A stretch of DNA of 47,326 nt from Bacillota bacterium (GCA_029101005.1 JAQXQE010000018.1:1-47326), one strand, 5' to 3'; shown: positions 1-7,481, numbered from the stretch's first letter. The notes: generated by a model not told the origin, from the sequence alone. Numbers and translations: made by a program.

Positions 1-767
1 TGATTCGCTATATGGCAGATTATAATAAACAGGCAAAACCGGAAGAGATGTTAAGCTTTTATGGGTTTGATATGCAAAACTCCGACTTGGATCAAAAATG
101 TGTAGATGAAGCATTTTCGCAACTTAAGATGCAGTATACCGATATGGAAGATGCTGCGGAAACTTTCGCGAATATACCAGTGATGGAAATGTATGCGCAT
201 GCAGCAAGATGCTACCTGCAGAATCAGGAGCTTAGTAATGCGTCAGATGCAGATTATGCAAAAATAAGGGATCATTATATGGCTGAAAACATCGACTGGA
301 TTTATGAGCATGTTCAGAATGCAAACGAATCTATGCTTATGATTTCGGGGCATAACGGACATATGGCAAAGAAGAGTACATATACTACATTCATGGGTGA
401 AGAACTGTTTGAAAAATATGGTGATGACTATTTTGTCATTGGCACAGATTTTTACAAAACAGAATGCAATTTGCCTGGAAAAAATGGAAAAAGAATTACA
501 CGAAAATTTTATTCTGCTGACCCTTTGGCAAATACAGCACATGCTCTTGGGATAGATATTACGTATCTTGATTTTAATAAACTGCAAGAATCAGAAAAAA
601 TAAAGAAAATTATCAATCAGAGTATGCTGATGGGATCACTCGGAGAGGGTTATAGCTTTTTGAATAAGATCTTACCGAATAGTTACAGAATCAATGATGT
701 CCCAGCAGAATTATATGACGGAATGATTATTGTGACAAATGCGACACCAACAGACATAAAGCATTAA
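1..767 (+). CDS. Erythromycin esterase-like hydrolase, 5' end cut by window edge
   Basis: This is the C-terminal part of an erythromycin-esterase-family protein (Ere/succinoglycan biosynthesis type), a metal-independent hydrolase family that includes macrolide lactone esterases. The frame is open to the window start, so the ATG at 12 is not taken as the true start; full-length members are about 400 residues and roughly 250 are seen here. Counting from that ATG, supporting motifs are FYGFDMQ (16-22), a RDxxMAENI segment (86-94) that follows the usual pattern, and the histidine pair GHNGHM (H114, H117), which corresponds to the family's catalytic histidine region. The codons are AT-richer than those of the housekeeping genes further on, which fits recent acquisition. 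Family placement is good; macrolide activity cannot be claimed, since many members act on unknown substrates. Confidence 0.8.
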   Translation, partial: IRYMADYNKQAKPEEMLSFYGFDMQNSDLDQKCVDEAFSQLKMQYTDMEDAAETFANIPVMEMYAHAARCYLQNQELSNASDADYAKIRDHYMAENIDWIYEHVQNANESMLMISGHNGHMAKKSTYTTFMGEELFEKYGDDYFVIGTDFYKTECNLPGKNGKRITRKFYSADPLANTAHALGIDITYLDFNKLQESEKIKKIINQSMLMGSLGEGYSFLNKILPNSYRINDVPAELYDGMIIVTNATPTDIKH

Positions 768-798
768 TAGAGTAACTTTGAATTTGTCGAGGTGATTC

Positions 799-1239
799 AT
801 GATGAAAGAAAGCATTATAGCAAAATTGACATTAAAAGATGATAAATTTGCTTGTGCGTTTGCTGATAAAATTATCTTAGAAAGCCAGGAAACTGATGAA
901 TGGTATGAGTATTTCAATACTTTTGCGTCCTTACTTAACCACCCAAAGTCATTGGTCAGAAATCGCGTGTTATATATCCTAGCTGCTAATGCACAGTGGG
1001 ATGAGGACAATCATTTTGATGCGATTTTTGATGATTACCTCGCTCATGTCACGGACGAAAAACCCATTACAGCAAGACAATGTATTAAGGCTCTTGCACA
1101 AGTAGGTTTAGCAAAGCCACAGTATATTCCGAAGATATTGTCGTGCTTGAAGAATGCTGATTTATCAAAATACAAGGACAGTATGCGCCCGCTGATTAAA
1201 AAGGATATTGCAGAAACCGAAAGTATTTTGAAAACTTAG
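799..1239 (+). CDS. Small HEAT-repeat-like protein
   Basis: A 146-residue, all-helical-looking soluble protein with no signal peptide or membrane segment. It contains recurring helix pairs of HEAT/armadillo character, for example the stretch around NHPKSLVRNRVLYILAANA (about 47-65) and the ARQCIKALAQVG segment, typical of adaptor proteins that bind other proteins. It starts 31 bases after the esterase stop with GAGGTG upstream (790-795) and is followed 19 bases later by a hydrolase, so the three may be cotranscribed. No catalytic motif is visible. The function is unknown; HEAT-like is a fold-level inference only. Confidence 0.6.
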   Translation: MMKESIIAKLTLKDDKFACAFADKIILESQETDEWYEYFNTFASLLNHPKSLVRNRVLYILAANAQWDEDNHFDAIFDDYLAHVTDEKPITARQCIKALAQVGLAKPQYIPKILSCLKNADLSKYKDSMRPLIKKDIAETESILKT

Positions 1240-1258
1240 AATTTATGGAGCACGAATA

Positions 1259-1852
1259 ATGGAAAATGCTATTGTTTATATACATGGAAAAGGCGGAACC
1301 GCTGAAGAAGCACTACATTATAAACAGTTCTTCCCTGGTTGTGATGTAATTGGTTTTGACTATAATTCGCAGTACCCTTGGGATGCTAAAGAAGAGTTTT
1401 CGTTATATTTTGATTCTCTTCTAACAAAATATAAATCAATAAGGATAATTGCGAACAGTATCGGTGCCTATTTTGCCTTGAATGCGCTCAGCAATGCGCA
1501 AATAGAAAAGGCGTATTTTATATCTCCTGTTGTAGATATGGAAAAGCTTATATATGAAATGATGCGCTGGGCTGGTGTTACCGAGGATAAGCTGAAGGAA
1601 AAGGAGTCAATTGAAACTTCTTTTGGAGAGACCCTATCGTATAATTATCTGAATTGGGTCAGACAGCATCTTTTTTCATGGAACGTACCGACAGCTATAC
1701 TGTATGGAAACAATGATAATATGCAATCAATTGATACGATTATGGCATTTGCGAATAACTGTGGTGCGGATCTGACCGTAATGGAAAACGGCGAACATTG
1801 GTTTCATACAGAAGAACAGATGAAATTTTTAGACGAATGGATCAGCAGATAA
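1259..1852 (+). CDS. Small alpha/beta hydrolase
   Basis: A 197-residue cytoplasmic alpha/beta hydrolase. The oxyanion segment is YIHGKGG (about 7-13), the nucleophile elbow is ANSIGAY (the serine in a variant A-x-S-x-G elbow, near residue 67), and a late Asp in YGNNDNM and a His in GEHWFHTEEQ complete a plausible Ser-Asp-His triad. It resembles the short YdeN/RBBP9-like or YqiA-type serine hydrolases. The start codon lies 19 bases after the preceding stop; the upstream GGAGCACGAATA gives a modest ribosome site. The substrate is unknown. It is part of the AT-rich accessory block together with the esterase. Confidence 0.75.
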   Translation: MENAIVYIHGKGGTAEEALHYKQFFPGCDVIGFDYNSQYPWDAKEEFSLYFDSLLTKYKSIRIIANSIGAYFALNALSNAQIEKAYFISPVVDMEKLIYEMMRWAGVTEDKLKEKESIETSFGETLSYNYLNWVRQHLFSWNVPTAILYGNNDNMQSIDTIMAFANNCGADLTVMENGEHWFHTEEQMKFLDEWISR

Positions 1853-1856
1853 CTTC

Positions 1857-1868
1857 CAGTTTGTAGAC
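1857..1868 (+). repeat. 12-bp direct repeat, left copy
   Basis: CAGTTTGTAGAC here is repeated exactly at 3408-3419. The two copies bracket the rhuM gene and the flavodoxin remnant, about 1.55 kb apart. It may be a short target-site or recombination scar; chance is not excluded at this length. Confidence 0.4.
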
Positions 1869-2007
1869 CTATGATTTGTTAAGAAAATAAGCGCTAGAAA
1901 CCGCTAAAATACATGCTATACGCTAGGTATTAAAGCTCCCGCAGAAGAGAATGAATATTATAATATGCCTTCTATACCGGACAGCATACGTACATATTAT
2001 AATGTAT

Positions 2008-2036
2008 TTGAGATAATCTGGGGCATTTGTTATAAT
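2008..2036 (+). promoter_or_regulatory. Promoter of the rhuM-family gene
   Basis: A -35 TTGAGA (2008-2013) and a -10 TATAAT (2031-2036) are separated by 17 bases. Transcription would start at about 2043, directly at the LexA-like box. Confidence 0.7.
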
Positions 2037-2044
2037 GTTGATAA

Positions 2045-2056
2045 GAACAAATGTTT
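2045..2056. promoter_or_regulatory. LexA (SOS) box upstream of rhuM-family gene
   Basis: GAACAAATGTTT fits the core of the Gram-positive LexA/DinR consensus (GAAC-RNRY-GTTY). It sits just downstream of the -10 at the expected start site, a normal repressing position. Its first 11 bases are identical to the box before dinD at 46757. Seen directly; repression by LexA is inferred. Confidence 0.65.
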
Positions 2057-2067
2057 GAGGTGGCGAT

Positions 2068-3096
2068 ATGTCTAAAGAGCAGAATCAGATTGCAATTAGA
2101 TCTTCCGCAGCGGAATATCTTACCTTTGTTGCATCTACAGGTGACAGTGACGAAAGCGTTGAGATGCGTTATGAAGATGAAAATATATGGCTGACACAGA
2201 AGATGATGGCTGTGTTATATGATGTAAGTGTGCCTACCATAAATGAGCATATAAAAAATATAATTAATGATAGTGAACTTGAGGAGACTTCAGTTATTAG
2301 GAAATTCCGAATAACTGCTTCTGATGGTAAAAGCTACAATACGAATCACTATGCACTGCAAATGATTATTTCTGTTGGTTTCAAAGTGAACTCTGAAAGG
2401 GCGGTTCAGTTCAGAAAGTGGATAAATCAGATTGCTTCAGAATACACAATCAAGGGCTGGGTAATTGATGATGAGCGTTTAAAAAGAGGTACTTACCTGA
2501 CTGATAAATATTTCGATGAACAGTTAGAGCGCATCAGAGAAATTAGAGCCAGTGAGCGTAGATTCTATCAGAAGATAACGGATATATATGCTACGGCAAT
2601 CGATTATGATAAAAATGCGAAGGCTACAAAGCGTTTTTATGCATCTGTACAGAATAAGATGCACTATGCAGTCCATGGATATACTGCCGCGGAATTAATA
2701 TATAATCGTGCTGACAGTGAAAAAGAGCATATGGGTCTTACAACATGGCAGGATGCACCAGACGGGAAAATAAAAAAATCCGATGTAACAGTTGCTAAGA
2801 ACTATTTATCAGAGCAGGAAATGAAGCAACTCAATAGAATGGTTACTTCATATTTGGATTTTGCTGAAGATATGGCAGAACGTAAAATTCCGCTTACGAT
2901 GGCAGACTGGGAAAAACGGCTGAATACGTTTATTGAAATGTTTGAATATGGTTTATTAAAAGATGCCGGAAAAGTATCTGCTGAAATTGCTAAACTTCAT
3001 GCGGAAACAGAATTTGAAAAATATCGAATTATACAAGACAAATTTTTTATGTCTGACTTTGATAGATTTATATTGGAGTTGGAAGCTAAACAATAA
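2068..3096 (+). CDS. rhuM: RhuM family protein
   Basis: A 342-residue soluble protein of the RhuM family, named from a Salmonella pathogenicity island 3 gene and widespread on bacterial islands; the molecular role is not established. Family hallmarks are the N-terminal WLTQKMMAVLYDVSVPTINEHI segment in two parts (a winged-helix-like DNA-contacting region, about 46-67), followed by FRITASDGKSYNTNHY and the conserved FRKWIN. The C-terminal half is helical, with the typical SEKEHMGLTTW motif. The start is supported by GAGGTGG (2057-2063), 4 bases before the ATG. It stands alone between its own promoter and the 3.45 kb terminator. The LexA-type box at its start site suggests DNA-damage induction, which would fit a stress or defence role. 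Confidence 0.85.
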   Translation: MSKEQNQIAIRSSAAEYLTFVASTGDSDESVEMRYEDENIWLTQKMMAVLYDVSVPTINEHIKNIINDSELEETSVIRKFRITASDGKSYNTNHYALQMIISVGFKVNSERAVQFRKWINQIASEYTIKGWVIDDERLKRGTYLTDKYFDEQLERIREIRASERRFYQKITDIYATAIDYDKNAKATKRFYASVQNKMHYAVHGYTAAELIYNRADSEKEHMGLTTWQDAPDGKIKKSDVTVAKNYLSEQEMKQLNRMVTSYLDFAEDMAERKIPLTMADWEKRLNTFIEMFEYGLLKDAGKVSAEIAKLHAETEFEKYRIIQDKFFMSDFDRFILELEAKQ

Positions 3097-3137
3097 CAAA
3101 AGGTCGCAACTACGACGATGCGCTTCACGTCGAATGC

Positions 3138-3387
3138 GTGTCTTTGCTACAAAAGCATATGGTTTTGGCAAGCCCGGTTTATTTCTATTCTATTGATGCA
3201 CAATTTAAAGCAGTAATTGATAGAAGCGTTTGTCGTTGGACAGAAGTAGAGAATAAAGAGATGTATTATATCATGACTGCAGCTGACGAAGAAAAGGTAT
3301 CATATACGGAACTGGCGTATACCACGTAGCAGAAATCAAAAAACAAAGTGTATGCAGGAAGCATATGAGATGGGAAAGAATGTATAG
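3138..3387 (+). pseudogene. Flavodoxin/NADPH-dependent FMN reductase remnant with frameshifts
   Basis: Only the C-terminal half of a flavodoxin-like FMN reductase remains. One frame gives LASPVYFYSIDAQFKAVIDR and, after it, RWTE and YYIMTAADEE, all standard for this family. That frame stops at 3327-3329, but another frame carries TGVYHVAEIK over 3312-3341 (the expected continuation), and a third gives MQEAYEMGKNV up to a stop at 3385-3387, the usual family C-terminus. Two frame changes and the missing N-terminal flavin-binding half show a dead gene. No start with a ribosome site is present; the GTG at 3138 only marks where the open frame can begin. It lies directly behind the rhuM-family gene. 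Confidence 0.75.
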
Positions 3388-3407
3388 ACCGAAAGCGGTA
3401 CAAATTT

Positions 3408-3419
3408 CAGTTTGTAGAC
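3408..3419 (+). repeat. 12-bp direct repeat, right copy
   Basis: Exact second copy of CAGTTTGTAGAC (first at 1857-1868). It lies just past the flavodoxin remnant and before the terminator at 3458. Confidence 0.4.
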
Positions 3420-3457
3420 ATCTGGTCTGCAGGTGCTTAATTCTAATAGATATAACA

Positions 3458-3485
3458 AGAGATGCCTTACACGGCATCTCTTTTG
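3458..3485 (+). terminator. Rho-independent terminator
   Basis: A 9-bp stem AGAGATGCC / GGCATCTCT with a 6-base loop, followed by TTTT. It closes the accessory block; the SGNH hydrolase gene ends just beyond it on the other strand, so it may also serve that gene weakly. Confidence 0.75.
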
Positions 3486-3487
3486 CT

Positions 3488-4192
3488 TTATTTGCATAAT
3501 TCTCCGTAGACAAGCTCTGCGAGCTGAAGGTGTCCTTCTGCAGTGAGGTGTTCGCAGTCGATTGCAGATACAGATACCTCTGCTGCATCGAGGAATCTGC
3601 ATCCGTGGCGTTCGGTCAGCTCCTTGTAGAGAGGAGCCAGCTTGTGTGACTTCTCGACCGATGTCTGGTCGATATCTGTCATGAATGGTGTTCCCTCAAT
3701 CTCAGGTCTAATGTGGACTGGTGAGATTACAAGAATCTCAGGTACGAAGCCCTGACGTGCAGGGGCTCTATCCTCGAGGCACTCGATGAGGCTCTCCATG
3801 CCACGAGCTATATCTGCCGGCTCGAGCTTCATATCGTAATTGCAGTCATTAGTTCCAAGCATAAAAACGACTATATCGACAGGCTGGTGAGAACCGAAGA
3901 TTGCAGGCAGAGACTCAAGTCCGTTCTGATAATCAGTGCCGACTCTATGATATGCAGTAGTTCTGCCGTTAAGTCCTTCAGCAATTACTTCGTAATCTGA
4001 ACCGAGTTTCTCCTGCAGAAGAGTAGTCCAGCGCATTGAGCGAGGGTATCTCGTTCCGGTAGCTGGTTCGAATCCGTATGTATTTGAATCTCCGTAACAT
4101 AGCACCGTAGTCTTATGCTCAGCGGCAATTGCGGCGAGCATAGAATCGCGGAGTTCGTCACTATTAATGTTGTTTGTGTTAGCTGTGCTCAT
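3488..4192 (-). CDS. SGNH/GDSL-family esterase
   Basis: A 234-residue SGNH hydrolase, similar to arylesterases/acyl hydrolases. Block I is CYGDSNTYGF with the nucleophile Ser36, block II has the glycine in GLNGRTT, block III is GTNDCN, and block V is DCEHLTAEGH with the Asp and His of the triad. There is no signal peptide, so it is cytoplasmic. About 25 residues precede the fold, so a later start is possible, but the ATG at 4192 has a good ribosome site (GGAGG) on the minus strand. It is monocistronic: its own promoter at 4223-4251 and a terminator just beyond the stop. The substrate is unknown; short acyl or aryl esters and deacetylation of sugars are typical of the family. Confidence 0.85.
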   Translation of the reverse strand: MSTANTNNINSDELRDSMLAAIAAEHKTTVLCYGDSNTYGFEPATGTRYPRSMRWTTLLQEKLGSDYEVIAEGLNGRTTAYHRVGTDYQNGLESLPAIFGSHQPVDIVVFMLGTNDCNYDMKLEPADIARGMESLIECLEDRAPARQGFVPEILVISPVHIRPEIEGTPFMTDIDQTSVEKSHKLAPLYKELTERHGCRFLDAAEVSVSAIDCEHLTAEGHLQLAELVYGELCK

Positions 4193-4222
4193 CGATATGA
4201 ACCTCCATTTCTGAATACGCTA

Positions 4223-4251
4223 ATCTTACTCTTGGGTAGTATTATTTTCAA
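4223..4251 (-). promoter_or_regulatory. Promoter of the SGNH hydrolase
   Basis: Read on the minus strand: TTGAAA (4251-4246), a 17-base spacer, then TAAGAT (4228-4223). It lies about 30 bases before the gene's start. Confidence 0.6.
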
Positions 4252-4327
4252 TAAGTAAAGTCTCTATTGCTGCTACATATGGTACAATAGCAGGGGGTTA
4301 TCGGAAGTATGATAATCAAGAAGTTCG

Positions 4328-4486
4328 ATGAAGGAGACGAAGTCGAGATTGCAGAGACGAATTAAGTATAACGAATTGAATGGAGCACTGGTTGGACTTG
4401 CAAGCGCCTGTGAGGGTCTGTATATGATAGGCTACGCACAGAAAGTTGAAGTAGTTGAGGCGATTATCTCAAAGATCAATCGATAG
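4328..4486 (+). CDS. Hypothetical 52-residue protein
   Basis: A short open frame from ATG 4328 to TAG 4484-4486, ending 19 bases before the arginase start. The predicted product is basic at the N-terminus (MKETKSRLQRR) and then helical (GALVGLASACEGLYMIGYA), ending in VEAIISKINR. The codons look like those of real genes in this window. There is no strong ribosome site, and a different small frame (ATG 4309) overlaps it. An extended -10 (TGGTACAAT, 4280-4288) lies upstream. It could be a small protein or the tail of a lost gene; I do not recognise it. Confidence 0.35.
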   Translation: MKETKSRLQRRIKYNELNGALVGLASACEGLYMIGYAQKVEVVEAIISKINR

Positions 4487-4505
4487 GAATTTGAAAGGAA
4501 TAATG

Positions 4506-5405
4506 ATGAACAAGAAGCTCGATATTGTAGGCGTTCAGATTGACTTCGGAGCGTCCGAGAAGGGTGTAGCGATGGGACCTACAGCTATAAGATATGCTGG
4601 AGTGGTGCACGGACTAGAGCATATGAATTATGATGTCAATGACAGGGGAGACATCATTCCGCTTAGAAAGGGTGCATCAAGACCGGATATGCTTGCATAT
4701 GAGCAGGTTATTGATGCGAATCACAGACTCTATGATGAGGTGTATGACTCGCTCCAGAGCGGTCGCATTCCAGTAGTGCTTGGAGGAGATCACTCAATCG
4801 CTGCTGGAAGTATCTCAGCTGTATCCAAGTTCTACGAGGACAAGGGGCCAATCGGCGTTATCTGGATTGATGCTCACGGAGACTGGAATGACAATAAGAC
4901 TACAGAGACTGGTAATATGCACGGTATGCCATATTCTGCAGTTTGCGGTTACGGCCCAGATGAGATGATAGACTACGGACAGAAGCCTCACTATGTGCAG
5001 GTTAAGAACTGCGTTCAGGTTGGAGCGCGTGATGTCGATCCTCTTGAGGCGGCGAGAATGAAAGAAGCTGGAATGAACACTCTCACTATTCATGACATTG
5101 ATAAGAGGGGAATGTTCGAGGTTATGAAGGATGCTATTCGAATTGCATCAGAGGGAACAGTTGGAATTCACCTCAGCTTCGATGTTGACGCGGTTGATCC
5201 AACTTATGCACCTGGAACAGGAACACCTGTCGAAGGTGGCCTCACATCGAGAGAGGCTTTCCTCGCTGTAGAGATGATTGCTGAGTCAGGCAAGCTTCTG
5301 AGTATGGATATGGTAGAGGTCAATCCTATTCTCGACATAGAGAATAAGACGGGTAAGATGGCTTGCGAGCTGATTCTGGCGGCTTTCGGCAAATCTGTAT
5401 ATTAA
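4506..5405 (+). CDS. rocF: Arginase (ureohydrolase family)
   Basis: A 299-residue ureohydrolase that uses a dimanganese centre to hydrolyse arginine to ornithine and urea. All metal-binding motifs are present: GGDHS, DAHGD and SFDVDAVDP. GNMHGMP is the arginase-type specificity loop, and the C-terminal MVEVNP is typical of arginases. The length (about 300) and the N-terminal DIVGVQIDFGASEKGVAMGP fit arginase better than agmatinase, though APGTGTP is shared with agmatinases. The start was set at ATG 4506 (MNKKLD), 6 bases after AAAGGA; ATG 4503 is the alternative, and the longer frame to 4455 is unlikely. It is followed by a very strong terminator. It probably supplies ornithine and nitrogen from arginine. 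Confidence 0.85.
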   Translation: MNKKLDIVGVQIDFGASEKGVAMGPTAIRYAGVVHGLEHMNYDVNDRGDIIPLRKGASRPDMLAYEQVIDANHRLYDEVYDSLQSGRIPVVLGGDHSIAAGSISAVSKFYEDKGPIGVIWIDAHGDWNDNKTTETGNMHGMPYSAVCGYGPDEMIDYGQKPHYVQVKNCVQVGARDVDPLEAARMKEAGMNTLTIHDIDKRGMFEVMKDAIRIASEGTVGIHLSFDVDAVDPTYAPGTGTPVEGGLTSREAFLAVEMIAESGKLLSMDMVEVNPILDIENKTGKMACELILAAFGKSVY

Positions 5406-5410
5406 ACAAC

Positions 5411-5455
5411 AAAGTTGGATAATTTGTGATTTTCCACAAATTATCCAACTTTTTT
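5411..5455 (+). terminator. Strong terminator after arginase
   Basis: An 18-bp perfect stem (AAAGTTGGATAATTTGTG, 5411-5428, with its complement 5435-5452), a 6-base loop and a T run. It separates arginase from the asnB leader; the asnB -35 begins only 5 bases beyond the stem. Confidence 0.92.
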
Positions 5456-5456
5456 A

Positions 5457-5485
5457 TTGACACAATACAAATACAGGTTTATACT
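5457..5485 (+). promoter_or_regulatory. Promoter of the asnB T-box leader
   Basis: A consensus -35 TTGACA (5457-5462) and a -10 TATACT (5480-5485) with a 17-base spacer. It predicts a transcript start near 5492 and a leader of about 360 bases. Confidence 0.85.
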
Positions 5486-5509
5486 ACCAACATAATTTAA
5501 TAAACAAAG

Positions 5510-5830
5510 GCATTGATGAAGAGAAGTACCTGTAAAGTTCAGCTACAGAGAGTGGGCGATGCTGAGAATCCCGCGCAAAGAGTTACAGCGAATAACACTT
5601 CGGAGCCCCAATCTGAAAGTCGTCTTGCCCATCAGTTTCAAGCTGCATAACTGATGGAAGAGGTGATCAGTAGGTGCGGCGAGTCGTGATCGTTATCTCA
5701 CGCGAGCTTGTTAGAGCTTAGATAAAGAGTGATCGGGAATATTGTTAATGGTATTTCTGGTAAGATAGGTGGCACCGCGGATAAGCAGCTATTCGTCCTA
5801 TGTTTCTATAGGATAGGTAGCTGCTCTTAT
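5510..5830 (+). ncRNA. T-box riboswitch, asparagine specifier, controlling asnB
   Basis: The leader has the T-box layout. Stem I begins with GATGAAGAGAAGTA and AGAGAG (5546-5551). The 3' side of its base is GAATAACACTTC, placing the specifier AAC (Asn) at 5594-5596 followed by the usual purine. The T-box core GGTGGCACCGCGG lies at 5768-5780; its TGGC (5770-5773) pairs with a tRNA ending GCCA, matching the G discriminator of tRNA-Asn. A competing hairpin follows (AGCAGCTA 5784-5791 with TAGCTGCT 5818-5825, inner TCCTAT/ATAGGA). Uncharged tRNA-Asn should promote readthrough into asnB. The U run after the hairpin is weak (CTTAT). This explains the gap from 5406 to 5854. Confidence 0.93.
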
Positions 5831-5854
5831 AATGGAAATTTCGGAGGTGCAATT

Positions 5855-7435
5855 ATGTGTTCAATTATTGGTTTTGCAGGAAAGAGTCTTACAGCAGAAG
5901 AGATCATGCCTTATTTCGAGGAAACTGTATCTAGAGGTCCAGATGATACTAGATTTGTAGAAACACCATCAGGCTGGCTCGGATTCCATCGTCTCGCAAT
6001 CATGGGACTGAGCGACGAGGGTATGCAGCCTTTTACACTGGATGGTGATATCCTCGTGTGTAACGGCGAGATCTACGGCTTCAGACCTATTAGAGAAGAG
6101 CTCGCTAAGACATATGAGTTCGCTAGCGAGAGCGACTGCGAGATTCTGCTTCCGCTCTATCACAAGCTCGGAACAGATATGTTCCCGATGCTGAGCTCAG
6201 AGTTTGCAATGATCATCTACGATCACAAGTCGGACAGCCTGATTGCTGCAAGAGACCCAATCGGAATCAGACCACTCTTCTACGGCTATGACAAGGGCGG
6301 AGATATCGTCTTCGCAAGTGAGGCTAAGAACCTCGTCGGACTCTGTGAGAGAATTACTCCATTCCCTCCAGGTCACTACTACAAGGACGGCGAGTTCGTA
6401 AGATACTGCGACCTGACAACTGTTGAAGAGTATTCAACAAGTGATGTTGAAGAGGCGTGCAAGGGAATCAGGGAAAAGCTTATTCACTCTGTCGAGGAGA
6501 GACTCGACGCTGACGCGCCACTCGGTTTCCTTCTTTCGGGAGGTCTCGATTCTAGCCTCGTATGTGCTATCAGTGCGAAGTTACTGGGTCGCAAGATTAG
6601 AACTTTCGCGATTGGAATGGATGTTGATGCTATCGACCTCAAGTATGCGAGAACTGCTGCTGATTACATCGGCGCTGAGCACACTGAGTTCTATATGACT
6701 AAAGATGATGTTATCGAGGCTCTGCCTGAGGTAATCAGACTGCTCGGGACATGGGACATCACAACTATCAGAGCCAGCCTTGGAATGTACTTGTGCTGCA
6801 AGAAGATTCACGAGACAACAGATATCAGAGTGCTGATGACGGGTGAGATCTCAGATGAGCTCTTTGGTTACAAGTATACCGACTTCGCACCAAGCGATGA
6901 GGAGTTCCAGAAGGAAGCTGTAAGAAGAATAGAGGAGCTGTACATGTACGATGTTCTCAGAGCTGACAGATGTATCTCATCAAACAGCCTCGAGGGACGT
7001 GTGCCATTCGGAGAATCTGAATTCGTTAAGTATGTAATGAGCATCGATCCTGCTATCAAGAGAAACAGCTATGGAATGGGCAAGTACCTTCTGAGACATG
7101 CGTTCGAGGATGACAAGATTCTTCCTGACGAGATTCTCTGGAGACAGAAGGCTGCATTCTCAGATGCTGTAGGTCACTCGATGGTGGACGATCTGAAGGA
7201 ATATGCCGAGTTCTACTACACTGACGAGGAATACGAAGAACTCTCAGCGAAGTATGAATACGCGAAGCCTTTTACCAAGGAGAGCCTGCTCTACAGAGAG
7301 ATCTTCGAGCAGTACTACCCTGGACAGGCTGAGATGATCAAGGACTTCTGGATGCCTAACAAGGAATGGGAAGGCTGCGATGTAGACGACCCATCAGCAA
7401 GAGTGCTCTCGAACTACGGCGAGAGCGGTAAGTAG
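5855..7435 (+). CDS. asnB: Asparagine synthetase, glutamine-hydrolysing
   Basis: A 526-residue class II glutamine amidotransferase that converts aspartate, ATP and glutamine to asparagine. The start is ATG 5855, giving Met-Cys-Ser-Ile so that Cys2 becomes the N-terminal nucleophile; GGAGGT (5843-5848) is 6 bases upstream. The longer upstream frame runs through the T-box and is discounted. The glutaminase domain (1 to about 190) shows GFHRLAIMG and CNGEIYG; the synthetase domain has the ATP pyrophosphatase loop SGGLDSS near residue 228, then MTGEISDELFGY and LEGRVPF. Its own promoter and an Asn-specific T-box drive it, and the terminator at 7519 ends it. All key residues are intact. Confidence 0.97.
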   Translation: MCSIIGFAGKSLTAEEIMPYFEETVSRGPDDTRFVETPSGWLGFHRLAIMGLSDEGMQPFTLDGDILVCNGEIYGFRPIREELAKTYEFASESDCEILLPLYHKLGTDMFPMLSSEFAMIIYDHKSDSLIAARDPIGIRPLFYGYDKGGDIVFASEAKNLVGLCERITPFPPGHYYKDGEFVRYCDLTTVEEYSTSDVEEACKGIREKLIHSVEERLDADAPLGFLLSGGLDSSLVCAISAKLLGRKIRTFAIGMDVDAIDLKYARTAADYIGAEHTEFYMTKDDVIEALPEVIRLLGTWDITTIRASLGMYLCCKKIHETTDIRVLMTGEISDELFGYKYTDFAPSDEEFQKEAVRRIEELYMYDVLRADRCISSNSLEGRVPFGESEFVKYVMSIDPAIKRNSYGMGKYLLRHAFEDDKILPDEILWRQKAAFSDAVGHSMVDDLKEYAEFYYTDEEYEELSAKYEYAKPFTKESLLYREIFEQYYPGQAEMIKDFWMPNKEWEGCDVDDPSARVLSNYGESGK

Positions 7436-7481
7436 GATAGGAATAAGTTAAGCGGCAAAGGGTATATATGGAGGAGGTAGA

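Noticed and set aside
2963-3196. Plus-strand frame across the 3' end of the rhuM-family gene
   Set aside because: It overlaps rhuM in another frame and reads through the flavodoxin remnant without family similarity.
4506-5405. Agmatinase instead of arginase
   Set aside because: Length, the GNMHGMP loop and the N-terminal segment favour arginase; some residual doubt remains because APGTGTP is shared.
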